A stretch of 33,105 nt of DNA from Acrasis kona (lineage: Eukaryota > Heterolobosea > Eutetramitea > Acrasida > Acrasidae). The position numbers and the translations under genes are program-made. The number at the start of each line of letters is the position of its first letter. The first letter of the stretch is position 1. A model generated the notes under the pieces. That model was given only the letters and a program-made list of their open reading frames with translations. It ran no database searches and was not told where the DNA came from. This document shows, one piece after another, positions 1-8,675 of the stretch. The stretch covers positions 1 through 33,105 of the forward strand of contig JAOPGA020000057.1 of NCBI GenBank assembly GCA_026419775.2, read 5' to 3'.

Positions 1-242
1 AATGAAGCGTGGGTTCTGGTCCTCCAAGTCCTCTTTTATAGCTTCCAAGGTAGTATCTGGCTCGGTATAGTTATATTCTATTTCTAATGCCATAGCATCT
101 TTGTNAATCTATTTCGTTATAAACGTTTGTCTGGTATTTATTAAACCTTCAATATCATTCCAATGTTGTGATCAGCGCGGCTGAACCTCAACTTCTTGAA
201 GGCTTCCTCAACCTCTTTTCCGATCGAGACTTCTTGTGCCAT
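1..242 (-). CDS. GMF: glia maturation factor (GMF), 5' two exons, partial at window edge
   Basis: Reading leftward from the ATG at 242-240, exon 1 (242-147) encodes 32 residues containing KKLRFSRADHN and ends in MILK. A 38-nt GT-AG intron follows, and exon 2 (108-1) continues in phase 0 with I-x-KD, then a run ending in EDQNPRFI at the edge. This matches the N-terminal half of GMF of the ADF-H family, whose members carry a run of the type LRKFRFRKETNN, IMKIDKD and ELPERQPRFIVY in the same order. Known role of the family: GMF binds Arp2/3 and removes actin branches in the cytoplasm; it is not a filament-severing cofilin. The length and order of both exons fit the family. One N at 105 hides the residue that is Asp in relatives. 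The remainder of the gene lies outside the window. ADF/cofilin is the alternative, but the PRF motif and the N-terminus favour GMF. Confidence 0.85.
109..146 (-). other. 38-nt GT-AG mini-intron in GMF
   Basis: On the minus strand the intron begins GTTTAATA and ends AAATAG. Removing it joins MILK to I-x-KD without loss of frame, exactly where GMF relatives read IMKIDKD. Unspliced, the frame meets a stop within two codons. It is one of four introns of 35-41 nt in this window. Confidence 0.8.
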
Positions 243-369
243 ATGTTTTTCGAAGTTAACTTAGTCAACTTGATAATTACAATAGAACGCACACAATTAT
301 AGCGGAGAAGACCTAAAAAACTTCCTTTATCTGCACATTGAAAACAACGTTATTATTACACGTACATAA

Positions 370-591
370 AATCGCATTTCACTAAATGTGTACCACAAGT
401 ATATCAACATTTATGGAGGTAGCTTTGAAGGAGATTATTCGCGTCATAGTTGGGATATCTTTCGAGAATCTGCATCGCACAATAATTACATACCGGAATC
501 CATATACTATTACGATGTTGGCCATCAAAAAATTGAAGGAGCACGTATATACAAGATCTATGCAGCAGATATAATACAGCAGAAATAGTTA
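370..591 (+). other. unassigned stretch with short overlapping open frames
   Basis: Two plus-strand frames and one minus-strand frame of 60-70 codons overlap here. The plus frame from about 370 is rich in Tyr, Ile and Ser and has no ATG at its head, so it would have to be an internal exon. None of the three resembles a family I know. The flanking bases (243-369 and 592-778) show no gene. Listed as undecided rather than as a gene. Confidence 0.2.
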
Positions 592-778
592 TGACGCACA
601 TAAGTAAAGCGCTTAATCCGCGAGGTAAAATAAACTGTTAAATTCAAAAACCTTCTTGTGTATTTTATGAGACCGGGGCCTGACACACTAAGCAAGACAT
701 CTTATGACCACCTATATTATGATTTTGAAAATAATAAAACTTATCATAAAGATCTTGGCAAGGAGCTGAAACGGTACT

Positions 779-1290
779 GTGAGAGTCGTCTCTAGAGGTT
801 CCAAGGCGAAGACAACAAAGAGAAGGTGTCAGTGGGATTTGGAGAAGGACCATCTATTAATAGGCCTTCCAAAAAGTGAAGTTGTTGGCGTGGCAGTAGC
901 ACCCACACATGATGAGCTATTGGATCCCCAAGCTGTGTTGCAAAACCTTCAACAGCGAACAATAAGTGAGGAGATGGTCACCACTCTCTACTGGTTTGTT
1001 TATCCTCGTGTTTCAGAAAGACCGGATATTATCATGAGAGCGCATGAGTCCGTAGGCCATCGTCGTGTTGATAGCACGGTGTATGAAATCATAAAGACTT
1101 ATTTCTGGGATAACATAAACGATAATGTTAGAATGCACCTGAAAACATGCTTCAGCTGCTCAAAACACGGTCGTGGTGGTCACTCTACTCCACAGAACTG
1201 GGCTGTCCCGCTCAAAATGCACATTAGTGAAGCTCCATATAAAGATCTGTAAATGGATTGTACTTTCATGCCACCCTGTACCCGAAACAA
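779..1290 (+). mobile_element. fossil of an LTR-retroelement-type integrase (H2C2 zinc-binding region)
   Basis: The frame contains the integrase zinc-binding pattern: H-x3-GH (HESVGH), about 30 residues later C-x2-C (CFSC), with a YFW motif between, then the approach to the integrase core. This order is typical of Ty3/Gypsy-like elements and of the related Ginger/GIN transposons. No LTR, reverse transcriptase or protease is seen next to it. It is a broken fragment with at least one interruption in the core and looks old. It could derive from the same broad family as the Gypsy-type fossil at 14.3-16.8 kb, but the two pieces do not overlap, so this cannot be tested here. Confidence 0.65.
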
Positions 1291-1312
1291 GTAATATTAA
1301 TTTGATTTTCCA

Positions 1313-2160
1313 ATGTATTACAAGGAATCTTTGGAAGGTCGTCAATTGTGCGTCCGGGGAGTCAGATTCGTTGTGGTACCTTTTTGTAAATGTGACAGCT
1401 GTCAAATCATTTCTGTGGACACAATGGTTGTGGGTGTTTTTGTCTTTGAAATCAAGTATCATGAAAACTATTCGGAGAACGAACGTTTTAACGTGAGGAT
1501 GGGATGCATTAGGTATTTAGAAGAATTTCAAATCAGATCTTGGGCCGTAGGGGGTGCTTCCATGTTTTTTCAACTAGCAGTCGAGGCCAGATCATACAAT
1601 GACGCCGAACAAGCAGTGATTAGCCTTGTATCAGATTCTCCAACCCTGAAAGAAGTCCATCATCGTTTTTATCAAAAAAGAGAGCTTGATGAGGGAATCT
1701 TTTCTACAATTGCTACCGTAGAAATACTCAGAGACCTGTTCTCCAATCTACCTTTATGGCAAGGGGAAGTCGATATACAACAACGTGAGGCTGACGACCA
1801 AGAAATGCAACTTCCTGATGTTGTACAGGCCCTTGGGGGTGAGGAAGAGGGTAGACGAGGGTGAGGATGAGGATGAGAACTTTTCTGTCCACAGCGGCAG
1901 CTATCTTGCTGACTTTGATCAAGGTATGAACTAGATTGTAAAATACTTAAAATAATGATTATAGATCTAGAGGTTGAGCAGAGCCTGCAAGTAAGAATAG
2001 CTGTCAGGTTAAATAGATTGGAGGAGGAACGCGAACGAATTTTGCAACGCGTTCTAGAATTGCAGACGCGAAGTGAAAGGCAACGCGAACTTCATTTGCA
2101 ACGCGTTCTAGAATTGGAGACACAAATTGCTGATCAAAGAGGGAGAAACGGGAACTAATA
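1313..2160 (+). CDS. unidentified spliced gene with acidic segment and C-terminal coiled coil
   Basis: I do not recognise the family. A 183-codon frame (1313-1864) has a small Cys motif (CKCDSC) near its start and a mixed globular body. An acidic run (EGEDEDENF) lies in a neighbouring frame at about 1855-1923. A 41-nt intron (1924-1964) then joins it in phase 1 to a 63-residue Glu/Arg-rich coiled coil ending at the TAA at 2156-2158. An AATAAA signal overlaps the stop (2157-2162), which argues for a real 3' end. The step from the first frame to the acidic run needs either another intron (GTGAGG donor at 1785 to TAG at 1854 fits, 70 nt) or a sequence error near 1850. The coiled coil contains an internal near-duplication. 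No ATG is certain; 1313 is the first available one. Confidence 0.5.
1924..1964 (+). other. 41-nt GT-AG mini-intron
   Basis: The donor GTATGA and acceptor ATTATAG bracket 41 nt containing in-frame stops. Removal joins ADFDQ to DLEVEQ in phase 1 and gives one continuous acidic-to-coiled-coil protein tail. Confidence 0.6.
2037..2135 (+). repeat. internal near-duplication of about 50 bp inside the coiled coil
   Basis: The words TTGCAACGCGTTCTAGAATT and AACGCGAAC occur twice with the same spacing. In protein terms the unit is LQRVLEL followed by Q/E-T and a charged run, repeated once. The period keeps the frame and lengthens the coil. Confidence 0.7.
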
Positions 2161-2162
2161 AA
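2157..2162 (+). promoter_or_regulatory. AATAAA polyadenylation signal overlapping a stop codon
   Basis: AATAAA overlaps the TAA stop of the coiled-coil gene, giving a minimal 3' UTR. Confidence 0.5.
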
Positions 2163-2183
2163 ATTGCAATTGCATTATTTGTA

Positions 2184-2787
2184 CTTACAAGAAATGTATT
2201 GGTCTGCTTAAATGGAGCACCTCGCATTGTTGCAATAGATATTTTTTTGAAATTTCAAACAAATATTTGCGAAGTATAGTACAATAGGGTTGTATGAAAG
2301 CTTGAGTTACGGCTGATAACGCAAGTTACTAAAGTTATTCTCGAAACGTGTTCGAGACCGGTTCAGAGGAGGTTGTCCTTCCATACTATTGAGGTGACCA
2401 CTTGCAGAATATGAGTCCAATTTTTGAAATCGGCACCGTGTGAAATTTGGTACAGTGATGGTGTGGTATAGGCTTTTACGGTTGGAACCTGTTCCGTTAG
2501 TATGTGGGCACTTTTGTAGGTTAAGCATCTTCACAGTTGTCATGTGTGTACGGGTCCTCTTGTACAATATCAGTTATTTCTACACATTATAGCTTTATCC
2601 TAAATATATTATCCCCATCAAAATCGTCATGCAGGTTTTTTCAACGCTCCGATCCACATTCATGGTACCAAAATGCAGTACCTGTATTGATTTGCCTCTG
2701 GAGGAAGCACTGGTTCTATTGGATCTGCAGCATCAACTCCACCAATTTCAATTTCTTCTTGGTTGAAGAGATTCGAAATGTCATTGC
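2184..2787. other. gene-poor stretch with a short acidic open frame on the minus strand
   Basis: No recognisable gene. Around 2700-2780 the minus strand reads an acidic peptide (EEIEIGGVDAADPIEP) of the kind found at the N-termini of transposases, but it is bounded by stops and its flanks do not extend it. The remainder holds only chance frames. Confidence 0.3.
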
Positions 2788-2883
2788 GTTAAATCACAAG
2801 TTCGGACCAATTTGGGTGTTTGAGTACAACCATGAACCTGCTTCTACATCTCCGGACCATCTCACAGATCTTACACCAACGCA
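2788..2883 (+). repeat. copy 1 of a duplicated segment (73 + 23 bp, contiguous)
   Basis: Positions 2788-2860 are identical to 3551-3623, and 2861-2883 are identical to 3734-3756. In this copy the two parts are directly adjacent. Confidence 0.9.
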
Positions 2884-3550
2884 AATTAAATGTGCCAATC
2901 GCAGATGTTTTGATTAGAGTATGAAAATTTTCATGAAACTAAGATTATTAGAAGTAAACAAACTTGTTAACGTACTGTTGAAAAATTTCAAGTACATCTT
3001 GGAACTTCTTTGACATCTCTTGTAGCTTTCTTTTCATGTGACTTGTACAGACCGGTAGTGATGGCATGGAAATCTCATCGCATTAACTTTTGTTTTTTTC
3101 TTAAGTCAGTAATAGATGCAGTAACTTTTCTTTTTTCTTTGGCACTACGTGTGAACTACTAGCGGTTCCGTTTATGATTGATTCAACCTGACTGAGGTTA
3201 CGCTTGCCTTCCATCACTATGTAGTTTATTCATAAAATAATGGGATTGTAATAGTTCAAATAGGGAGAGAATATTAGTTATCCCGTTGTGAGCTTTGTTA
3301 TTATTCTACTTCTATATCTGAAGAAAAATAAAGAACATCGGATCGTTTCAAAGATTACGGGATCTTGATTGCAATTTACTACGCACTGATCACTTGAACT
3401 GGTACTGCCGACAGTTTTGTATCATCCATTATTGACATACGAACACCCACTGTCAATGACACCTACTGATTGCTTGGCGGAGATCAATAACAACATCAGG
3501 TACACACAACTGAACATACGCCAACAACCACAAATTAATGGCTATTATGT
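2884..3550. other. no gene recognised
   Basis: AT-rich sequence with frequent stops in all frames. I see no conserved coding, no structured RNA and no repeat ends between the two copies of the 73-bp duplication. Confidence 0.4.
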
Positions 3551-3756
3551 GTTAAATCACAAGTTCGGACCAATTTGGGTGTTTGAGTACAACCATGAAC
3601 CTGCTTCTACATCTCCGGACCATACAAATAGAAGGTATCGTGCGATACTGTGTCAAGTATTCAATCTATTAAAGTTAATTATAGTAGGACAATGATAATA
3701 GAAATTGTTTTTGCTTCCTCTTTGGAGGTATATCTCACAGATCTTACACCAACGCA
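3551..3756 (+). repeat. copy 2 of the duplicated segment, split by about 110 bp
   Basis: The 73-bp and 23-bp parts are present again, but 3624-3733 separates them. The extra piece has no GT-AG ends on either strand and no visible target duplication beyond the two-base ambiguity at its junctions. Either copy 1 lost it or copy 2 gained it. Confidence 0.85.
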
Positions 3757-3872
3757 TTGGACCTATTGGAAACTAGATTTAGGGGGCTGTCAGAGATTTT
3801 TGTGTATTATAAACAATCTTTCTAAAAATGTTTGATTTAATGCAATTTTGTCAGTGAAGGTCTTCTTCAGAT

Positions 3873-4423
3873 TTATCTTCTTGGAGACGAGCTCTTCAAA
3901 TCTTTCCTCTCTTCCTCATCCTGGCTCTGTTCTATCGCCTCTTTAGATCTTTTTACTGTTCCCTCAACCACAGCCTGTTTCACTTTGTCATAATCTGTTT
4001 CACCTGGAGGCACGTAAGGATGTGATAAGTAATGAGCAAGCCATTTCTTCAAATCTTTTCTCTCTTCCTCATCCTGGCTCTGTTCTATCGCCTCTTCAAA
4101 TCTTTTTACTGTTCCTTCTACCATAGCCTGTTCCATTTTATCATAATCTATTTCACCTGGAGGCATATATGGATACTTGATTTCGCTCAACTTGAAACGG
4201 GTGGGCTGCTTCTTATTCAATTTCTTCAGACAAACATTGTGTTCTATCGCCTCTTCAAATCTTTTTACTGTTCCCTCAACCACAGCCTGTTCCATTTTGT
4301 CATAATCTGTTTCACCTGGAGGCATATATGGGTACTTGATTTCGCTCAGTTTAATACGGGGATATTTGTTAAATCCAGTATTATAGACTGTGTTATGTTT
4401 GCTTGAGCTTGCATAGTTCCAAA
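3873..4423 (-). CDS. hydrophilic protein of three internal repeats, exon(s) of an unidentified gene
   Basis: The minus frame is open from 4423 to the stop at 3873. It contains three copies of a roughly 34-residue unit, YPYMPPGETDYDKMEQA followed by EGTVKR and EEAIE. The spacers are of two kinds: one ends RFKLSEIK, the other is QSQDEEERKDLKKW. The unit alternates a proline-rich turn with a charged helix. I know no family with this repeat. The first in-frame Met is at 4325, inside a repeat, so the exon probably begins upstream with a splice acceptor. Matching DNA repeats on the plus strand (about 3927-4016, 4077-4166, 4241-4330) show slippage or unequal exchange as the source. It lies on the same strand as the next two features. 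Confidence 0.5.
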
Positions 4424-4487
4424 TTTACAATATTTTAAAAATAAAACCTAAAATGACTGTATTGCTTTGTAATACTTTTTATGGAGT

Positions 4488-4834
4488 TTAAAATCTGGCC
4501 CATGCTTCCAACGAATGTTGAGGACAATAACAAGGTCCACAATTCTTGAAAATGCCGCTACTTTGATGCATGATATCAACGCTCGGGCACTTAGACGATA
4601 TGGGAGTTTCTTGAACATTGGGACACCTGTAATTTCTGAAGCATTTTCCTTCTGCCCCTATTATTAATTTCGCTAGTATCACATACATTTTATCATAGTT
4701 TAAGTTATAAACTGATCATCGACCTGGATAGTTTTTTAATTCTATCAAGCAAAACGCTGTAGCAATCGAAAGATACGAGCACAGCCTAAAAGACATGTAA
4801 AGACTCTGAAGAACAAAACTAAAGTTAAATACAT
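4488..4834 (-). CDS. candidate secreted cysteine-rich peptide, two exons, 75 aa
   Basis: Exon 1 (4834-4777) encodes MYLTLVLFFRVF-TCLLGCA, a hydrophobic start typical of a signal peptide. A GT-AG intron (4776-4658, 119 nt, GTATCT to AATAG) joins in phase 1 to exon 2 (4657-4488), giving A-R-A before EGKC, a good signal-peptidase site. The mature part would be about 54 residues with six cysteines (one each after EGK, NYR and SSK, then C-x2-C-x-C near the end), a spacing I cannot match to a named toxin, defensin or growth-factor fold. The start codon lies only 8 nt after the tRNA terminator, so the transcript must either begin inside the tRNA region or contain another upstream exon. The model rests on frame, splice phase and signal-peptide logic only. 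Confidence 0.4.
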
Positions 4835-4841
4835 TGATTTC

Positions 4842-4847
4842 AAAAAA
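4842..4847 (-). terminator. Pol III T6 terminator of tRNA-Gly
   Basis: Six T on the minus strand begin three bases after the discriminator base, the usual position and length for Pol III termination. Confidence 0.8.
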
Positions 4848-4850
4848 CGA

Positions 4851-4932
4851 TGCGTTAAACGGGAATCGAACCCGTTTCGCGAGCTTGGAAGGCTAGCATT
4901 CTGTAGTGAAATTACCACTATATCATTAACGC
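4851..4932 (-). tRNA. trnG-UCC: tRNA-Gly (anticodon UCC) with enlarged D arm
   Basis: The acceptor stem GCGTTAA/TTAACGC (7 bp) is perfect. The T arm ACGGG-TTCGATT-CCCGT is perfect and contains a consensus B box. The anticodon loop CTTCCAA places UCC at 4889-4887 on a stem with 4 of 5 pairs. The 82-nt length is about ten more than a normal tRNA-Gly (72). The excess lies in the D arm, where TAGTG and CACTA can pair around a 7-nt loop; deleting roughly 10-11 nt would restore the usual TAGTGGTAGAAT. A T6 run follows, so transcription is plausible. It decodes GGA if functional. Confidence 0.8.
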
Positions 4933-5250
4933 ATATAAAATTTATTAATCGTTACACCCTTATATATCTTACAATCTCTATTTTCGGTTGGATTGCAAGA
5001 AGTAATTGTACATCTTATGTTCTAAAAATAATCTTCAATCTCATTTGATTGTTAAACTCACCGAGGTGCTCGAATTCTCGACCACAACATTAAGGATTTT
5101 GCGCTCTGACGAATATTCGAATATATTAAAGCAATATATTAATTTTTGACTATGTTCTTTGATTGTTAATTTGAAGTTTTTTTCAACGTTACTTTTTAGG
5201 TTGGTTGCACGGAGAAGCGGTAACAAAATTCAGTTAACCAACCCGAAGTC
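4933..5250. other. intergenic, probable promoter/5' UTR of the ARMC1-like gene
   Basis: No coding signal that I trust; a minus-strand frame at 5041-5226 looks like chance. The stretch separates the divergently transcribed tRNA and ARMC1-like genes. No clear TATA box could be assigned. Confidence 0.3.
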
Positions 5251-5628
5251 ATGACAGAAGTGGGAGATGTGTCGAAGGTTGTCTTAAGGTTGCGCACTCT
5301 CGCAAGTGATCCTACAAATCAGCCTGTAATTGTACGTCGCGGAGTGTTGCCCTCTGTTGTTTCTTTTGTTCAGCCTCACCATTCTGAACAGGTTCGCGCT
5401 GTTGCTGCTGAAACTCTACGATTTTTGGCGTCTCATGAAGATAATCGTCAGATTATGGCACAAGAGCCAAGACTTGTCGAGTCTCTCACAATAGTGTTTA
5501 ATAACAATCCTGCATTGAATACATCCACAGGGAGCGAGGACAACTCACAACAGTTAGATAATTTATCTATATATACCAGAGATATTTNAATAAGACGAGC
5601 GGAACATTNGAACATTTCAAATGTATAA
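5251..5628 (+). CDS. ARMC1: ARMC1-like armadillo-repeat protein, first exon
   Basis: The ATG at 5251 opens a 125-codon frame. Residues 9-35 (VVLRLRTLASDPTNQ then IVRRGVLPSVVSFV) and the later LRFLASHEDNRQIM follow vertebrate ARMC1, which reads VVNQLRDLAADPLNRRAIV, CLPGLILFM and LRYLAECRANREKM in the same order. This is the armadillo region. ARMC1 in vertebrates is about 280 residues with a C-terminal HMA-like domain and works at mitochondria with the MICOS/DNAJC11 complex. Here the homology fades after about residue 105. Two N calls (5588, 5609) fall there, so an indel or exon end near 5590 is likely. The HMA-like part should lie downstream. Confidence 0.7.
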   Translation: MTEVGDVSKVVLRLRTLASDPTNQPVIVRRGVLPSVVSFVQPHHSEQVRAVAAETLRFLASHEDNRQIMAQEPRLVESLTIVFNNNPALNTSTGSEDNSQQLDNLSIYTRDIXIRRAEHXNISNV

Positions 5629-6120
5629 CATTAGACCGCGATGTTGACTGCTTGCCTCCTTCTATTTCAACACAAATTCAAATCGTTTGAATTCGTGTTG
5701 GTTCTGATTTACAAAAGGAGTGTGGATCACGTTACCGCTTGCTCTCCCGACTTGAATAATTCATCAACGTCCCAAATTCATCCTTTCGCCTGCCAAAGTC
5801 CAAAACATCGGTTGTTGTGACAGTCTGTTGTAATAAATACATTCACGGTTGACGGTGTAGAGTCTCTCTGCCAGCGAAGATATTGCCACAGGAAACGCAC
5901 AATGTATGCTCCACCATATTGTATGACAAATCCAATCAAAATTTAAATTAGAATAGATATGAACAGAATCGATCTCAATAGCCAGGCTGCAATCAAAAAG
6001 ACAGTCAAAATTCGAGGTTATATCCAGAACAACCAATGCGACGCTACTAGATAGTATTATTGTATAACTTTGTTTGACAAGTTGTAACATGTAGGGATTT
6101 GAACGTTTGGTTTCAACAAA
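5610..6120 (+). other. probable continuation of the ARMC1-like gene, structure unresolved
   Basis: A short frame at 5959-6054 reads IDLNSQAAIKKTVKIRGYI, which has the helix-strand look of an HMA-like domain and could correspond to the segment of ARMC1 around LCEEALLKIKGVISF. A second short frame at about 5610-5700 (ITLDRDVDCLPPSIS) is a rival. I cannot place exon borders. The long minus-strand frame over 5764-6090 is probably a shadow. Confidence 0.3.
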
Positions 6121-6169
6121 ATATTAGTTATTCCCAACAAAACAAAATCATTAGAGATTGTTACTAAGT

Positions 6170-7100
6170 GCCAGAAACTGCATCTGAAACATTATCCTCG
6201 CTAATTACATCATCTCCATACATGATGCTAACAGTATCATCCAATTTGAGTATTGATTTACTGTTAATTTTTTTTTTGTTCACTTTTTCCTACATACCTA
6301 GCACCACTTCCTACCTTGTCCATCATCTTACAAAAATTCTTAGAGTTTCTGGACATATAGCCATTGAGAAGAACAGCTTCATTATAGTCCCTTTCTACTT
6401 GACCCATGATTTGTTGAGCTACAAGATATGTTGCTTCTTGGTTACAGGTTGTACATTTGGGTAGTGATAAGTGGTTACAGGTTGTATAATTTGGTTGCTA
6501 AGACTTGTATCAATGGGAGGTGTGCTTTGAAGTGCATGTGTGCCAAGTATCTGATTAGTGAATGAAAAACCCAGAGCATTCTGATCTTGTAGTGTGTCTG
6601 ACATTAAAGCATCAAAATTATCTTGAATTATCAAACCCTCATCCAATTTCTTAAAAGGTGCCTGAGGATGGTATGAATCTATTTTGTTCAAAATCAATCT
6701 CGAGGCCACAGCAACTTTATCTTCTTTTGGTGGCTCCTCAGATGCTTTCTTTTTTTGCGCATTGTAGTTGGCTTGATACTTTGACGCAGCATTGAAAAGG
6801 TAGTCCGCATAATTGATAACTGTTTTTGCTAATTCCTCCTTGGTTCCTGATACCTTTAAATTCTCCTTGCTTAATGCCTTCACTTCTTTCAATTATCTGA
6901 TAAGCGTCTTCAGCTGGTCGACAGTGAGCTTGTTTATTGTATTTTCCAAGCCTTCACTCTTGTTACTGATTATAATAATAACGTTAAGGATTTTGCATCC
7001 AAGTGCATCTCTGATTTCAGCATGTTTTTAAATAATTTTTAGCTTGCTCTAATACTGTAGAATTTCACCAGAACTGTATTCTTCAAAACCAAAATGTATA
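6170..7100 (-). pseudogene. decayed gene with a SAP-like motif, probably transposon-derived
   Basis: The minus strand encodes, across several frames, a Lys-rich protein. The best part (6892-6419, 157 codons) begins within a SAP-like helix-turn-helix (LTVDQLKTLIR, then LKVSGTKEELAKTV). One in-frame stop splits this motif. Downstream the coding shifts frame near 6430 (continuing AQQIMGQVERDYNEAV) and again near 6270, ending around 6170. SAP motifs bind AT-rich DNA. No catalytic domain is visible and I do not know the family. Its 5' end abuts the MITE at 7111. Position among transposons and multiple breaks suggest a dead mobile-element gene rather than a host gene. Confidence 0.45.
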
Positions 7101-7110
7101 CTTCTTCATT

Positions 7111-7547
7111 GAGGGCATCCGCAAAGGGTTGTCTCTTGTGTATTGAAAAAATTGCAATGAGCAAATATGGAGTGAGTCTTATTCAATTTTTTTTAGGTTA
7201 ATGTAATGACCAAAATAAACAAATATTTTTCCAAAAAGAAATGGACCTTCCACTTTTGATTGTGAGTAAGCTTGACGGCAGTTTCTATTACAGAACTCTT
7301 TTGTCTTTTGAACGTACAACTGTTCTTTACCACATAGTTTGCAGTGAAAAGTAAAGTTTGTTCTTTTAGAGTTTGACTTGGCTTGTCATTTGTTGAATTG
7401 TTCAGTGTTCATTGTGGCGGCAGTATTTTCTAATTTGGTTTGGATTTTTAAAAAGGAAGGAGATATTTTATTTTGGAAAACAAAATTGTTTTCAAAAAAG
7501 CTTCAGCCCATTGCATGGTTAATAGACAACCCTTTGCGGATGCCCTC
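7111..7547. mobile_element. 437-bp MITE with 24-bp perfect terminal inverted repeats
   Basis: The left end GAGGGCATCCGCAAAGGGTT (24 bp in all, 7111-7134) is matched exactly by its reverse complement at 7524-7547. ATT flanks both ends (7108-7110, 7548-7550), a 3-bp target duplication. Three-base duplications point to PIF/Harbinger or a related superfamily. Too short to encode a transposase. Perfect ends imply a fairly recent insertion. Confidence 0.8.
7179..7385 (-). pseudogene. zinc-finger-like coding remnant inside the MITE
   Basis: On the minus strand an open stretch carries HCKLCG followed after about 13 residues by FCNRNC, a C-x2-C-x13-C-x3-C arrangement, with basic flanks. It may be the residue of the parent element's DNA-binding protein retained after internal deletion. 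No start codon. Confidence 0.35.
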
Positions 7548-7693
7548 ATTGTAATCCAAGTATCTAGATCAGTACCTTTACTGTATGTAACTTGCCAAAA
7601 GACCACTATAAAAGCTTATGACAGTTGACATAATTCTATTTTAAAACTTCCGTCCACTACTTCTAACAATTTCAAAGTAGAAAAAAAGTAGTT

Positions 7694-7737
7694 TTTTTTT
7701 GAAAACAGGGATAAGCCTGATAGTTTATTGGTAGTTT
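7694..7737 (+). repeat. 44-bp inverted repeat, left arm
   Basis: Reverse complement of 10529-10572, starting in a T-run, then GAAAACAGGGATAAGCCTGA and on to GGTAGTTT. It flanks the MULE-like transposase remnant and may be a long MULE terminal repeat. No matching target duplication is present at the outer edges. Confidence 0.85.
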
Positions 7738-8675
7738 TACAACCCCTGTCAATGGTTATTGATGAGTTACCTTACACAAAAAAATTATATATACAAATCA
7801 CCGAAATGGTTGTAAGCGACAAGGTTGAGTTGACCAGGACACGATGGTGTGTGTGTGAAGTCATATTGTTTGTTGTATATGTAAAGACTATTTAGTGTGA
7901 TTTCAATATATATTTCTATAGATTGGTATAGTAAAGTATTCACGGTTTATATAACCACAAATACCTTACATGAACGATATCAATTCATCCTTCTAGCCAA
8001 ACATATTTCTGGCAACTTACAAGCCACACACAATAAAGCGATAGGTATCTTGTCCTCTATGCATCAACAAAGAGCAAATGTATTTTTCATAACATTATGA
8101 TGACAAATTTAAAATGTTCGACATTTTTATATATTCTGATAGAGCGTGGAATAATATGTGGGGTGTTTGAATGTGTTCTTGATTGATTTTTATTATTGAC
8201 CGAGTTATCATCGTTGATACTGTCAAAAATTGGAAAGAGAAGATAATTTTTGGAAAAATAAACAATTTATTGGAAAGGTAGTTGACTGCTTTATACTTAA
8301 AACTACAGAAAGCATAACATTATATTTTGTAGTTAAAATATATTTATCATCAAGTTATATAACAAACATTTTTTACCAGGTAATACAGTCTGTTCTTAAC
8401 AAAGAACATAAAAACTACCAAATTAAACATGTTGCTCAAGATCTGTGGTTATCCCCTTGTTAGAAGCTTGTCAATTTAAAAGGAGAAATAATCAATAAAT
8501 AGGCATCCATCAAATTACACCATCTTACGGAGGTTTGGTACTATGACTGTAAGTATCTAAAACTTCTTTTTTAGCAATACTGTTGCGGTTCACTTTTAGT
8601 TTTTTATTGCCTTTGTATTGGTATCCAGAGATGAAATCAGCACTTTGATTAAGCATGTACTTGCTTAAATTTTGA
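7738..8675. other. AT-rich stretch without a recognisable gene
   Basis: Two short plus frames (7897-8100, 8230-8463) resemble nothing I know. The segment at about 8409-8460 loosely resembles the 44-bp repeat end (AAACTACCAA near one side, TTATCCCCTTG near the other) and could be a diverged copy. Confidence 0.3.

Noticed and set aside
3624-3733. Intron explanation for the 110-bp difference between duplicated copies
   Set aside because: No GT-AG, GC-AG or AT-AC ends on either strand at any allowed junction shift.
5041-5226. 61-codon minus-strand frame upstream of the ARMC1-like gene
   Set aside because: No family resemblance, no splice or polyadenylation context, and it overlaps the expected promoter and 5' UTR of the neighbouring gene.
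5764-6090. 108-codon minus-strand frame
   Set aside because: Hydrophobic, Cys/Trp-scattered composition typical of an antisense shadow; the plus strand here has a better HMA-like segment.
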